This document shows, piece by piece, positions 5,451 to 14,920 of a stretch of DNA of 22,823 bases. A program made the translations under genes and the position numbers. This stretch comes from an uncultured Lachnospiraceae bacterium (GTDB taxonomy: Bacteria; Bacillota; Clostridia; Lachnospirales; Lachnospiraceae), in assembly GCA_949051815.1 (NCBI GenBank), contig CARQVR010000025.1, positions 20,613 to 43,435 on the forward strand, given 5' to 3'. Under the pieces are notes generated by a model, which did not search any database, was not told where the DNA came from, and saw only the letters and a program-made list of their open reading frames with translations. How positions within the stretch are numbered: the stretch's first letter is position 1; every line of letters starts with the position of its first letter.

Positions 5451-8400
5451 TTATTCTCCGCCAGATCCGTTATCATCACCGCCACCTTCGCCACCGGTTT
5501 CACCACTATCGCCAGCGGCTGTCACCGTAATCTCTACTGCATCAGATGTTATATCACCTGCTTTAGCAGTAATTGAAAGCTTGGTATTCGCGCTCTCATT
5601 CGCCGAAACAGTTAACGTAGCCTGCAATTTATTCTGCTGATCAGCTTCTATCTTTGTACCCGTCTGTCCGTTGCTTACTGCCCATTCGATTTCGACATCG
5701 TTCATCTGCTTGCCATCGCTGCCCATCACTGTAGCTGTAAACGTTAATGTTTCGCCTGCCTTTACGGTAGTTGCATTATCCGCTGCCGCGATTGTGACAG
5801 ACTTTACAGTAGGATCTGCAGGCGGATTCGGCTCCTCAGGCTCGGAAGTCACCGGAATGTCGTCCGTTGCGCCTGCAGTCGTAACCGTAGACTTCGTACC
5901 TACATCCTCTATCTTTTCACCAGTCATAGCATCGCTCACTTTATACTCATATGCGATCTGCGTGATTGCGCCTTCCGTCGCACCGTCTGCAAGGACGGTT
6001 GCGGAAGCGGGTGCTGTTGCGGGCGTTCTGGTTACTTCAAACTTGGTAACCTTCACTACATACTTATTAGCCGCAACGCTGTCAGCCGCTGCCTGTAAAG
6101 CTGCCTGCAGCGCATACTGAGTCGTAGGAACTGCCGCTTTTCCTTCGGGAACCTTACCGTCTGCACCGGCAACCGCATATTTGCTAATGACTGCCTTAAG
6201 TGCGCCTGCAAGTGAAACTGCCTCTGCTTTCTGTGTCACAACGATTTCCACGTCAGCAGTTTTGCCCTCAGCGTCGGCCGCTTTGGTTACATCTGTCAGG
6301 GTAACCTTGATCTTGTGGTCGCCCTGCGTCGCTTCCGCACCTGATCCGCTGTCGCCAAAAGTCGCCGGATCAGCCGCTGCTGCGGCAGTTACCTGAATAC
6401 CGGAAACTACGGGAATATCAATGTTTTGCGCTGCTTCCAGAACTTCGGCCGCCGCTTTTGTTGCATCATTGTAATTCGCCTTTGTCACTGCGAAATCTTT
6501 CAGTGCATTGCCCACAAGTATAGATACTTCCGCCATGGTCGGGATCTTCTCGGTCTTAACGGAGAAGGTAACCATTCCGCCGACACCTGATGATGTAAAT
6601 TCCACATTAGCAGGTATCTTATATATCTTGTTTCCATCGAGTTTATCTCTGTCGAGAACGAAGGTGATGATGTCCTTTCCGCCGTTTTCGCCCTTTACAA
6701 AGGTAACACTGTTTACTGCTTCCGCCGTTTTCTTATCGGTGGCGTTTTCAATTACTGCCGGGTCAATCTTTGCAACTGACTTAATCGAGTCATTAGACAG
6801 GGCATAGGTGAACTCTTTCCCCTCTGTCAGGACTACAGTCAGGTCTACCTTATTTCCGTTAATGCTTGCAACAGGTGTCGCCGGACTCTTTGCGAAGCTG
6901 AACTTCGACTTTAAATCCCCAGGCTCTTTCACAGTCACTTTTACAGTAACCTTAACACCAAGAGCTCTGATCTGCTCTGTAACCGCACCGGGCAGGTTCT
7001 CGTTCTTGGAACCCTTCGGGATCACATAGAGATCCACATTGCCGCTCTTAGGTGTTCCTTTCACCGTCAGGGTAACAATACCCTTTGCAAGTTCATCGGC
7101 TGTACCAGTCGCTGTCCAATCCTTCGATGCACCATCGCCTGCTGCTACCAGGGCAATGTTTACCGGCGCATTTCCGAGGCTGATTGTAGTCTGAACGCTT
7201 GCATTGTCGATACCGGCGATGCTGACTGCGGACGCCGTGTACTTAGGCAGAGCCTTGTCGCTTATCGTTACAGTGATCTTATCCTGCTTCGTGATAATAT
7301 TACCAACGTTATTGCTGTACTGGTACTCGAGGTAACCGGTCAGATCGTTCTTGCCAAGCGCAGCCAGAGCTGTAAGACCTTCTTCCGTCTGCTTATCCTT
7401 CCTGATCTGCAGCATACCCTTGTCAACCACAAAGTAGTCGAAGAACTGGTTTGCCTTACCGTTTACGTTCGCGGATACTACTTTGTTGAACTGTACCATA
7501 CCCTCTACAGGAGCGGACTTCGCCTCGAGCTTCACGCCCATAGCCACGTTCGGGTTGATGGTGTACTTCGTAACCGCTTTGACATTACCGGTCTTGTTTA
7601 CTTTGATCGTAAGCGTTGCCGCCTTGGTCTTCGGGTAGAATACACCGTCTACTTTATTACCGTATACCAGAGCGTATTTCGCGCTGCCTGTAGCATAGGC
7701 GAAGACATCCTTTATGGTGAAGGTATCGTTCCTGATGTCCTCGATTTCCCCGTTTCTTCCGTATGTCGTATTCTCCGTTTTCCAGAGATTACTGCCGGAA
7801 ACAAATGTCAGCTTCACTGCATCGTAACCGTTATTTTTAGTAACCGTGTAAGTTAACGTCTGCTTCATATTAGTGCCGTTTGTACCATCCCATGCGGCAT
7901 ACAGCTTATCCTTGGTGGAAGCCTTCGGAGCGGCTGCCGTCTGCCAGTTGTTGTCCTTAAAGGTATAGACAATGCCTTTGTCGCCCTTCTTGGTCTTGTC
8001 GGTGATGGTAACCGTCACGGTGTCTTTGTTCGGCGTAATAGTGTAATCACCGCTTGCAATAGCATCTTTACTTGAGGTAATCCTTCCGCCAGCAACTTTG
8101 ACGCTATAGTTGTAACAGCTTGTTTCAGCATAATCAGCCCGCTCCATGCCATCGACTTTCGCCATCACAAAGAAAGAAATGGTCTCATTTCCTTTACCCA
8201 TGTAGGTGTAGGAACGGTCGTCGATCTGATGGAACTGCTGTGCCTTACCGGATAGCTTTAATGTACCGATATCGTAAGTAACTCCCTCGGGATAGTTGAT
8301 CGTGTACTTCACACTGGATGCGCTCTTCTTGCCGCCGTCCTTGGTGACGGCCTTGACAGTAAGGTTTTTCTGATAGCCATCAGCCACAACGTATGCGCCG

Positions 8401-11400
8401 AACTCATCATTCGCAATATAAATCTTGCCCTTGTTCGGGGTAAGCGTTACGAGCGAAGGATCGATCTCCTGTCCATTCTTGTCGGTCAGAGCTACCGCTA
8501 CATCCTCTAAATCTCTGGTAGTGATTGTCTGAGGCAGTTCTTTACCATTGTTGTCTACCAGCTTGACAGATCCGATCTCCAGCGCCTCGCCGTTTACGGT
8601 AATCTTTACTTCCTCTTCTACCGTGTTCCCAACGTAATCGGCTGCATGTACTAACACCGTAAAGTAGTTATCATCAGGATCGCTGCCGATGACGAAGTCT
8701 TTCTTCACAGTGATCTTGTTGTTCTTCAGCACAACCTTGTCAAGATTCTTCTTATTGCCAATCTGGTTGGGGTCAAGTACATAGGTAAACTTCTGGGTCT
8801 GTGCCTTGACAGCCACTTCTTTATCATTTTTCCATTCCTTATCATACACACCGGTGGTCTTGAGGGTGACAGATACATCTTTTCTGACACCTTTCGCGTT
8901 AGCTACCATAGCGATCTGGCCCGGGTAGTCTATCAGAATTTCGTTGATACTCTTCTGTACCGTGATCGGCACTTTCGCGGAAGCGCGGTACATGCTGTAG
9001 TCTGCCGATTCTTCGGCGCCCTCTTTCTGTGCAGTCGCGTAGATCACCACGTCGTAGGTGCCTGCTGCATATTCTCCTGCACTCACCGTTACTTCCATGG
9101 TATCGGGATCAACTTTTCCGGCAGTTACTGATCTTGACCGGCTGCCGTCCTTATTGTACACAACGGCCTGAATGTCATTGATGTAGCCGGCTTTCTTACT
9201 GAACTTCGGAACCGCTACAACGACATTTTTCTGACCGGAGTAGAATTTGGTCGTTTTCTTGGTCACACCAAGTTTGTCTTCGTAGTATGCAGGGCGGGTC
9301 TTAAACTCCTTAGACAGATTCGTCTCGGAAGCAAATTTCACGCTGGCTGGTGCAAGAGCTGTACCTGTGGTACCTTCCTGAGGGTTGCCGGGTGTAACCG
9401 CCGTACCATTCTCTACAGCGACAAGTCTTACCGTAAAGGTATAGATGTTTTCCACAGCCTTATCCGCTGCATCCGCATTTACTTTGAAGAGCTGTGATAC
9501 GGGAGCGATCTTGCCCTTTGCATCATAGTTCTCTGCGTTCAGATAGTACACGCCATCCTTCTTCGTAGTGGAGGCGCTGCCCTCTTTCTGGGCTACCGTC
9601 ACTTCGTAATACAGGTCGAACAGCTCCGAAACGGGCTTGATGCCGGTATCGGCCGCAAGGTCAACCAGAATGTCATTGATGCCCTGATTGTTGCTGTTTA
9701 CGCTCTTTACTTTCAGCTTGGGCGTCTGGCCTTCCACTTTGAATGTCAGAAGAGGGGTATCTTCCGCGCCCTTCGCAACAATGGTAATCTCACTAGTCGC
9801 TTTTTCTTCACCCTTCTTATCCAGTAAAGTGTTCACTACCAGATTGCCGTCTCTGATTTCGGCCCTGGCAACATCTTCCATGCTGGATCTTACCTCGAGC
9901 GCTTCTGCGTAATCCGCTACATTCAGTGTGTTTCTGCCCTCTTTCAGAGTGAGCGCATAGGTGGTAACACTGGTTGCGTCAAGTTTGATCGTACCGTTGT
10001 TTTTAATGCCCCTTGCAGTCAGCGTCTTACCCGCTGCATCCTTAGCCGCAAGGGTGATGGTTCCTGCCAGAACTTCGGTTTCTACCGTAATATTTCCGAC
10101 CTCATGGGTATCTATCGTGTAAAGTTCTACGGCAACGTCAGCGTCTGCAACAGTGATTACCGCCTGACCTTTCCTGTCGTTTTCCTGATCCTTTGCTACT
10201 TCCACAGTGGACTTAGCCGCATCAGTCTTTACATATCTGGAAATTTCCGCAGCCGTATCATTGTCTGCACGCTGTAACTGTACATGTACTTTATTGCCGA
10301 TCTTAACCTCGACAGCATCCTTGTCTGCAAGCTTATCATAAGACGCATTACCCTTCGGGTCTACATCATACATAATCTTGTACTCAGCCGGATTCTGTAC
10401 GTCGATCTCAACTGTGTTATTGGTGGTTTCGTCCAGTTTTGTAACGAAGCTGTACTTGTTGCTGCCATCCAGCTTATCCGTCACGTCCGTGCCGCCTACT
10501 GCCAGGGTCTGGCCGGATTCTACTTTCAGGATGACGGTGGAACCTGCCGAAACATCAGCAGTGGTAGTCAAAGACTGAAATTCCTCATCCTGAGATAATA
10601 CCTTATATTCCAGACTTTCAGAGTCATCAGCCAGCTTAAGGGTAACCTGCTCGGCAACTGCATCGCCGGTCGTGATTGTGTCAGGAGAGGCCTCTGTACC
10701 TGCCAACTGGTTCGCTACTACCTTATAAGAATAAATCCATGACTTTCCATCCTCGGACGGCTTTCTCTTCTCCAAGGTGCTTCTGACTGCACCTGTTGCA
10801 AAGTTTGTATCGTCAAGGACATAGCCGTAAGGTACGGTCAGATTAAACGCCAGCTCGGAAATTTCAGGCACCTTGACCGTTTCGCCTTCCTTTACTTCCT
10901 TGGTCAGCGTGTAAACGCCGTTTTCATCCGGTGTGATGCCTGCGGGAGACGTCACAGTTAAGTCCACGTTCTCGCCTGTTTCAAACTTCACAAACTTATC
11001 AGCCGTCAGCGCAGTTGCTTTCGTGCTGATGGTGATCGTCGCTGCCTTAGCGTCAGCGGAAAACTTATCATAGGTGTAAACCTCAGACGAAGCTGTCAGT
11101 ATATCTTCATCCTTCGTTCCGTATGCAACCTTCTCTACGGTATAACCGTCTTTAGCCGTCACCCTGAAGGTTACGGATGCGCCGTCAGCAACCTTAAGAT
11201 AATGCGCCTTGCCCAAATCCAGCGCACTATAGGAAGTGCCGCCTGCAAGGTCAGCTTCTACTTTATCAATGTTACCGCTTGGATCTGCGAATTGAATGCT
11301 GTATGCCTTCTCAGCGTCAAAATCCGTGAATACCTTGATGGTGGTATCCGCATTGACTGCTTTCAGCGTATACTTGCCGTTTTCTGCTGCAAGATCGGTC

Positions 11401-13733
11401 CATTCCGCATTATCTGTGCTACTCTGAACCTTTACAACCTTAAAGTTATTTGCATCCTCAGCCGCAAGCTCGAAGGAGAAGTCAGTGCCTTCCCAAACGC
11501 CTGCATATGCAAGGGGATTACCATCCGTTTCTGCGATGTCCTTTGCAACGGCATCCGCAGGTACTTTATTGTCAGCAGTTGCGCCGTTCTGATAAGCGTC
11601 CGCCTTGATGGTAGCCACCTGATCCGCAGTGAGATTCTCAGCCATAACAACGGTTACATCATAGCCCTTCGCCGCAATCAGTGCAACTTTGATCTCTGTA
11701 GATGCAGCATTCTCCTCTACAGTAAAACGGAATGCCTTCTTAGCGGCATTATAGTTCAGGTACGCATCCCCGAGCTTAACACTCTCTATTTTCTCCAGTG
11801 CAAGCTCCTTCTGATCAGCGCCGGTCACCTTGATGAAATAGGTCTCGCCGTCATTCAGTGCATATTTCTTCGCATCGTCACCTGTGGTTCCTTTCGGTGC
11901 GACAGCCGTGCCGTCCGCCGTCTGGATCGCAACGGTAACGTCTTCCTGTTCAGGCGTTGTTGTCAGCGTATAATCCACGGTGATCTGCTCGGTAGCGATG
12001 GTGAGCGTTTCTCCCTTTGTGGATGCGTTAAGGGCATCCGTAGTCACTACGGTGGCAGGAGAAATCGTCATATCGGTACAACCATCCGCCTTATGAGCTT
12101 CGGTGCCTTTGTGAATATAAGTAACTTTATTGTGCGCTTTCGCGGTTACCTTAAAGGTAACACTGCTTTCCTTCGTCTCAACCTTCCAGCCGTCCGTGGT
12201 AACGAGCGCCGGTTTGTAGCTTGTGCTGTCGGTGCTGTATTCTACCTTGGCAATCTTTGCGTCAGCCTCTTTCTTGATTGTGATAACATTGGTTTCCTCA
12301 AGCTCTACTGTCACAATATTATTGGCAGGGGTTTCAACAGGTTTTGCCACTTTAACGGTATATGTGGTTTCACCAGTCTCATCATCCGTCGCAGAAGTCG
12401 CTTCGGTTGTGCTGTCTGCCGCACCGAAATAAACAGCCTTGATGGTTCTCGCCTTAGACTCCTTGTCAAGTGCAGTAAATTGAAAGGAGATCTCATCCTC
12501 AGCGAAAGCCTCGATCCCACCTGTCGCCGGAACATCTGTGTATGCGCCGAACTCCCCGTCTTCACCTTTTACGCTGTATTTAGCGGTGAAATCTGTGCCG
12601 AGAGCGGTACCCTCTTTGCCTTTCACAGTGACAACAGCCGTCGCCTTTTTCACCTCATACGTCGCGGTAACAGCGTAGGAACCGTCACTACCTGCTGTCA
12701 GATCCGCCAGCGCAACGGTGAACTCAGCCATTTTGGTTGTCGCAGTCAGGGATTCCGTCTTTCCATTCACAGTCACGTCAACGGGATCTGCATTTTCTGC
12801 AAGTGTCGCCTCAAGCTTTACAGAAGCGCCTTTCTTTACCGCAACGGAGGTACCTTCGCCATACGCCTCTGCGGTGCTCTCCTTAATTTTCCATGTTACG
12901 TCATTCTCAGAAGCAGGAGCCGTCACGGTGTAGGTCTTGTCAACAACATTGACCGTGATTGCTACATTGCCGCTTATGGCATCATTTCCTGTCCCATTGG
13001 CGATGGTATATGTTCCCCCTGCTTCTGTCAGCTTGCCATCAGTCAGGGGTGCGTCGCCAACTGTAACGGTAACCGCATTATCCTCTGCAAGCTCATAGTC
13101 CGCCGCAGGAGTCACCGTGAAGGTGATAGGCGTTTCCGTCTGAACCGTATCGCCCTCGCCCAGGCAGTTCTCAGTGAACGCAACTGTAGCGGCATCCGCA
13201 GCTTCTGCGTCGCCGTTCTTTACAGAGTATGTTACGGTATACTCGGTCGCCTCAGCCATGACCTCACCCATAGCGCCTGCATCGGGCTTCTCAGTCTCCG
13301 CGTCAACAGCTTCATCCGGTGCAGGAGTTTCCTCCTCTACAGGAATCTCCACTTCTGTGTCATCCGGAACTTCGGTCCCGTCGTTCTCTTCCTCGGGATC
13401 AATAACAGGTGTATCGTTATCGTCCGGTGTTTCCTCAGAAGGATCTCCTTCCCCGGGTATTTGCTCGTCCTCTGTGGTGTCAGAATCGCCGGAATTATCG
13501 GGTTCATCTGCATCCGCCACATCTTCCGATTCTGTACTCTCATCAGCGTCTTCGGAAGTGTCTTCTTCGACTACTTCTTCCTCTACGTCGGGAGTGGTCT
13601 CAGCCGTAGCTTCGATCACTTCCTCTTCCGCTGCCAGAACCGGCATTGCAGTCTGAGGTACCATTGTCAGTACCATAGCTGCTGCGAGCATGATAGAAAG
13701 TGTGCGATTAAATTTCTTTAATACTTTTTTCAT
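5451..13733 (-). CDS. Giant secreted repeat protein (2,760 aa)
   Basis: An N-terminal signal peptide (basic MKKVLKKFNR, hydrophobic core about 12-30, likely cut after the Ala at 33-35) shows export. Residues 36-165 are almost all Glu, Asp, Thr, Ser and Pro, a low-complexity linker. The rest is a chain of beta-rich segments with patterns such as YTVTY, ITFTVTPAADYEL and TYTIANG, which recall bacterial extracellular repeats of the Flg_new_2 and Big types. A last Big-like domain spans about 2640-2740, with a Gly/Asp/Glu tail (2741-2760). I see only three Cys, no LPXTG, no S-layer or choline-binding repeats and no C-terminal membrane helix. It is probably a surface adhesin or matrix protein of unknown ligand. 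AGGAGG lies 12 nt before the ATG. It is a single-gene unit with its own promoter near 13880. Confidence 0.85.
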   Translation of the reverse strand: MKKVLKKFNRTLSIMLAAAMVLTMVPQTAMPVLAAEEEVIEATAETTPDVEEEVVEEDTSEDADESTESEDVADADEPDNSGDSDTTEDEQIPGEGDPSEETPDDNDTPVIDPEEENDGTEVPDDTEVEIPVEEETPAPDEAVDAETEKPDAGAMGEVMAEATEYTVTYSVKNGDAEAADAATVAFTENCLGEGDTVQTETPITFTVTPAADYELAEDNAVTVTVGDAPLTDGKLTEAGGTYTIANGTGNDAISGNVAITVNVVDKTYTVTAPASENDVTWKIKESTAEAYGEGTSVAVKKGASVKLEATLAENADPVDVTVNGKTESLTATTKMAEFTVALADLTAGSDGSYAVTATYEVKKATAVVTVKGKEGTALGTDFTAKYSVKGEDGEFGAYTDVPATGGIEAFAEDEISFQFTALDKESKARTIKAVYFGAADSTTEATSATDDETGETTYTVKVAKPVETPANNIVTVELEETNVITIKKEADAKIAKVEYSTDSTSYKPALVTTDGWKVETKESSVTFKVTAKAHNKVTYIHKGTEAHKADGCTDMTISPATVVTTDALNASTKGETLTIATEQITVDYTLTTTPEQEDVTVAIQTADGTAVAPKGTTGDDAKKYALNDGETYFIKVTGADQKELALEKIESVKLGDAYLNYNAAKKAFRFTVEENAASTEIKVALIAAKGYDVTVVMAENLTADQVATIKADAYQNGATADNKVPADAVAKDIAETDGNPLAYAGVWEGTDFSFELAAEDANNFKVVKVQSSTDNAEWTDLAAENGKYTLKAVNADTTIKVFTDFDAEKAYSIQFADPSGNIDKVEADLAGGTSYSALDLGKAHYLKVADGASVTFRVTAKDGYTVEKVAYGTKDEDILTASSEVYTYDKFSADAKAATITISTKATALTADKFVKFETGENVDLTVTSPAGITPDENGVYTLTKEVKEGETVKVPEISELAFNLTVPYGYVLDDTNFATGAVRSTLEKRKPSEDGKSWIYSYKVVANQLAGTEASPDTITTGDAVAEQVTLKLADDSESLEYKVLSQDEEFQSLTTTADVSAGSTVILKVESGQTLAVGGTDVTDKLDGSNKYSFVTKLDETTNNTVEIDVQNPAEYKIMYDVDPKGNASYDKLADKDAVEVKIGNKVHVQLQRADNDTAAEISRYVKTDAAKSTVEVAKDQENDRKGQAVITVADADVAVELYTIDTHEVGNITVETEVLAGTITLAAKDAAGKTLTARGIKNNGTIKLDATSVTTYALTLKEGRNTLNVADYAEALEVRSSMEDVARAEIRDGNLVVNTLLDKKGEEKATSEITIVAKGAEDTPLLTFKVEGQTPKLKVKSVNSNNQGINDILVDLAADTGIKPVSELFDLYYEVTVAQKEGSASTTKKDGVYYLNAENYDAKGKIAPVSQLFKVNADAADKAVENIYTFTVRLVAVENGTAVTPGNPQEGTTGTALAPASVKFASETNLSKEFKTRPAYYEDKLGVTKKTTKFYSGQKNVVVAVPKFSKKAGYINDIQAVVYNKDGSRSRSVTAGKVDPDTMEVTVSAGEYAAGTYDVVIYATAQKEGAEESADYSMYRASAKVPITVQKSINEILIDYPGQIAMVANAKGVRKDVSVTLKTTGVYDKEWKNDKEVAVKAQTQKFTYVLDPNQIGNKKNLDKVVLKNNKITVKKDFVIGSDPDDNYFTVLVHAADYVGNTVEEEVKITVNGEALEIGSVKLVDNNGKELPQTITTRDLEDVAVALTDKNGQEIDPSLVTLTPNKGKIYIANDEFGAYVVADGYQKNLTVKAVTKDGGKKSASSVKYTINYPEGVTYDIGTLKLSGKAQQFHQIDDRSYTYMGKGNETISFFVMAKVDGMERADYAETSCYNYSVKVAGGRITSSKDAIASGDYTITPNKDTVTVTITDKTKKGDKGIVYTFKDNNWQTAAAPKASTKDKLYAAWDGTNGTNMKQTLTYTVTKNNGYDAVKLTFVSGSNLWKTENTTYGRNGEIEDIRNDTFTIKDVFAYATGSAKYALVYGNKVDGVFYPKTKAATLTIKVNKTGNVKAVTKYTINPNVAMGVKLEAKSAPVEGMVQFNKVVSANVNGKANQFFDYFVVDKGMLQIRKDKQTEEGLTALAALGKNDLTGYLEYQYSNNVGNIITKQDKITVTISDKALPKYTASAVSIAGIDNASVQTTISLGNAPVNIALVAAGDGASKDWTATGTADELAKGIVTLTVKGTPKSGNVDLYVIPKGSKNENLPGAVTEQIRALGVKVTVKVTVKEPGDLKSKFSFAKSPATPVASINGNKVDLTVVLTEGKEFTYALSNDSIKSVAKIDPAVIENATDKKTAEAVNSVTFVKGENGGKDIITFVLDRDKLDGNKIYKIPANVEFTSSGVGGMVTFSVKTEKIPTMAEVSILVGNALKDFAVTKANYNDATKAAAEVLEAAQNIDIPVVSGIQVTAAAAADPATFGDSGSGAEATQGDHKIKVTLTDVTKAADAEGKTADVEIVVTQKAEAVSLAGALKAVISKYAVAGADGKVPEGKAAVPTTQYALQAALQAAADSVAANKYVVKVTKFEVTRTPATAPASATVLADGATEGAITQIAYEYKVSDAMTGEKIEDVGTKSTVTTAGATDDIPVTSEPEEPNPPADPTVKSVTIAAADNATTVKAGETLTFTATVMGSDGKQMNDVEIEWAVSNGQTGTKIEADQQNKLQATLTVSANESANTKLSITAKAGDITSDAVEITVTAAGDSGETGGEGGGDDNGSGGE

Positions 13734-13864
13734 GCTTGGTGTTTTCCTCCTCTTTCATAATATATTTTTAGCCTCGGCCAACGGTAACATGAATGATAGC
13801 CGCGGCCAGTTTACATGAATAAGATGGGACAGGCGGAGCCACCCATCACACCTTATCACTGACC

Positions 13865-13924
13865 ATTTTATCCCCCGACACCTTTTTTGTCAAGTCGACC
13901 CACTCCTCCAATATTGACAAAAAA
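13865..13924 (-). promoter_or_regulatory. Promoter and inverted repeat of the giant protein gene
   Basis: On the - strand, TTGACA (13893-13888) and TAAAAT (13870-13865) are 17 bp apart, giving a leader of about 125 nt. The -35 box lies in one arm of an inverted repeat: TTTTTTGTCAA (13883-13893) and TTGACAAAAAA (13914-13924) with a 20-bp spacer, which could be an operator. The leader has a GATGGG/CCCATC hairpin and two related GGCCGNGGCT words. The rest of the 428-bp gap (13734-14161) holds no ORF that I can support. Confidence 0.6.
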
Positions 13925-14103
13925 AAGGAGGCTTTTCGTCACTTTGCCTATAAAGTTCCGGTACTTTCGTTCGACATGCACCAAATGTAGTGGTTTTTGT
14001 AGCACTTATATACAATTATGTAAATCTTTGGAAAAGGTGCGCCGGTGATTGTATTGTAAAAAGAACAATTGCAGGTGTTATGCAAACTTGTCGTAATTTC
14101 CTG

Positions 14104-14138
14104 CAACAATCAACAAGGGCGGCTTTTCAGCCACCCTT
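14104..14138 (-). terminator. Terminator of the RelA/SpoT cassette
   Basis: On the - strand, AAGGGTGGCT pairs with AGCCGCCCTT across a GAAA loop (14138-14115), with one mismatch inside the stem. The tail TTGTTGATTGTT is only partly T-rich. It lies 24 bp after the stop codon of the 178-aa gene. Confidence 0.6.
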
Positions 14139-14161
14139 TGCATAAATTTCCTTCACGGTCC

Positions 14162-14698
14162 TTATGTCGGGCTAAACACGACGCGTCCAGCCTGAAAAGC
14201 AAGCAGCATAAGCTCAATTGCCTGCGCATCACACCGCCTGAATTTCAAATAATAATAAAGCGTATCCAGATAGTTTGTATAAGCTTTCTTCTTATCTCCG
14301 ACGAGAGGGATATTCATATCCTCCCCGAGCATGAAACTGGCCAGTCTGGCCAGAAGGAACTTCTCATTCACATACAGCATTCTGTCGTCTTCCAACTGTT
14401 CCTTTAACTGAATCGGCTTTCTTTTCAACAGCCAGAAAGTTTCATACGCCTTAATCTTAATCTCATTTACACGCTCAATCTTCTGGTATTCCTTCAATCT
14501 CTGAATATCAGAATAATAATCCATAACCGCATGTGTCAACGCCATTTCATGCACATACGCGACATCCGCTAAGTCCATCGACTTTAAAAAATCCAGCATT
14601 TCCTCACTGATCTGCCTGATTCTGCCCTCAATCTCCTCCTTGCCGATAGCAGAAACCAATTCGTCATAACTGGCATACGTATTCTCGATATTATTCAT
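14162..14698 (-). CDS. Unrecognised helical protein, third gene of the RelA/SpoT cassette
   Basis: This 178-aa protein matches no family I know. It appears to be all alpha-helical, rich in Leu, Glu, Lys and Tyr, with no signal peptide and no convincing membrane segment. One Cys is near residue 155. The most likely start is the ATG at 14698, with GGAAG 8 nt upstream; a GTG three codons earlier is possible but lacks a good RBS. It overlaps the 71-aa gene by 8 bp, so translation is probably coupled, and it ends the cassette ahead of a hairpin terminator. The context suggests a partner, target adaptor or antitoxin of the (p)ppGpp synthetase; that is inference from gene order only. Confidence 0.7.
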   Translation of the reverse strand: MNNIENTYASYDELVSAIGKEEIEGRIRQISEEMLDFLKSMDLADVAYVHEMALTHAVMDYYSDIQRLKEYQKIERVNEIKIKAYETFWLLKRKPIQLKEQLEDDRMLYVNEKFLLARLASFMLGEDMNIPLVGDKKKAYTNYLDTLYYYLKFRRCDAQAIELMLLAFQAGRVVFSPT

Positions 14699-14906
14699 AG
14701 CAGTCACTTCCCGTCAATTCATATGCAATGCGGCAATTCTTGCTCGGAAGGAAATCCCGGAAAAGCTGGCTCTCCCTCTCTTCAACTTCTCCCGTATGGA
14801 CGCGTGCGCTGTTTCCCAACTTATGATTACGCACCACACCATTTTCAACTAATCGGAAGCCCCTTTTTGCAATCTCTCTTGCAGTCTGTACATTTCCGCC
14901 GTCCAT
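14691..14906 (-). CDS. Unrecognised 71-aa protein, second gene of the RelA/SpoT cassette
   Basis: This small protein is of unknown family. Its first part (NVQTAREIAKRGFRLVENG, 5-23) looks helical and basic, the middle is rich in Val, Arg, Asn and Gly, and the C-terminal end has two Cys (SKNCRIAYE and SDCYE). The start at 14906 is preferred because AGGAGG lies 6 nt before that ATG. The in-frame ATG at 14924 overlaps the stop of the synthetase gene as ATGA but has no RBS of its own. The gene begins 14 bp after the synthetase stop and overlaps the next gene by 8 bp, so all three are one transcription unit. It could be an antitoxin or regulator. I cannot show that. Confidence 0.6.
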   Translation of the reverse strand: MDGGNVQTAREIAKRGFRLVENGVVRNHKLGNSARVHTGEVEERESQLFRDFLPSKNCRIAYELTGSDCYE

Positions 14907-14920
14907 CAGATTCCTCCTCG

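Noticed and set aside
11202..13721. 839-codon open frame on the + strand opposite the giant gene
   Set aside because: It lies entirely antisense to the 2,760-aa gene, has no RBS or signal, and its Cys/Arg/Leu-rich translation has no domain character. It is open because of the codon bias of the real gene.
13914..13950. TTGACA on the + strand upstream of the giant gene, as a divergent promoter
   Set aside because: No -10 box lies at 16-18 bp and no + strand gene follows.
14069..14106. TTGCAGG...CCTGCAA hairpin with the word GCAGGTGTTA shared with the toxin leader
   Set aside because: Only ten bases are shared. No good promoter lies in front and no small ORF behind, so a second TA-like locus is not supported.
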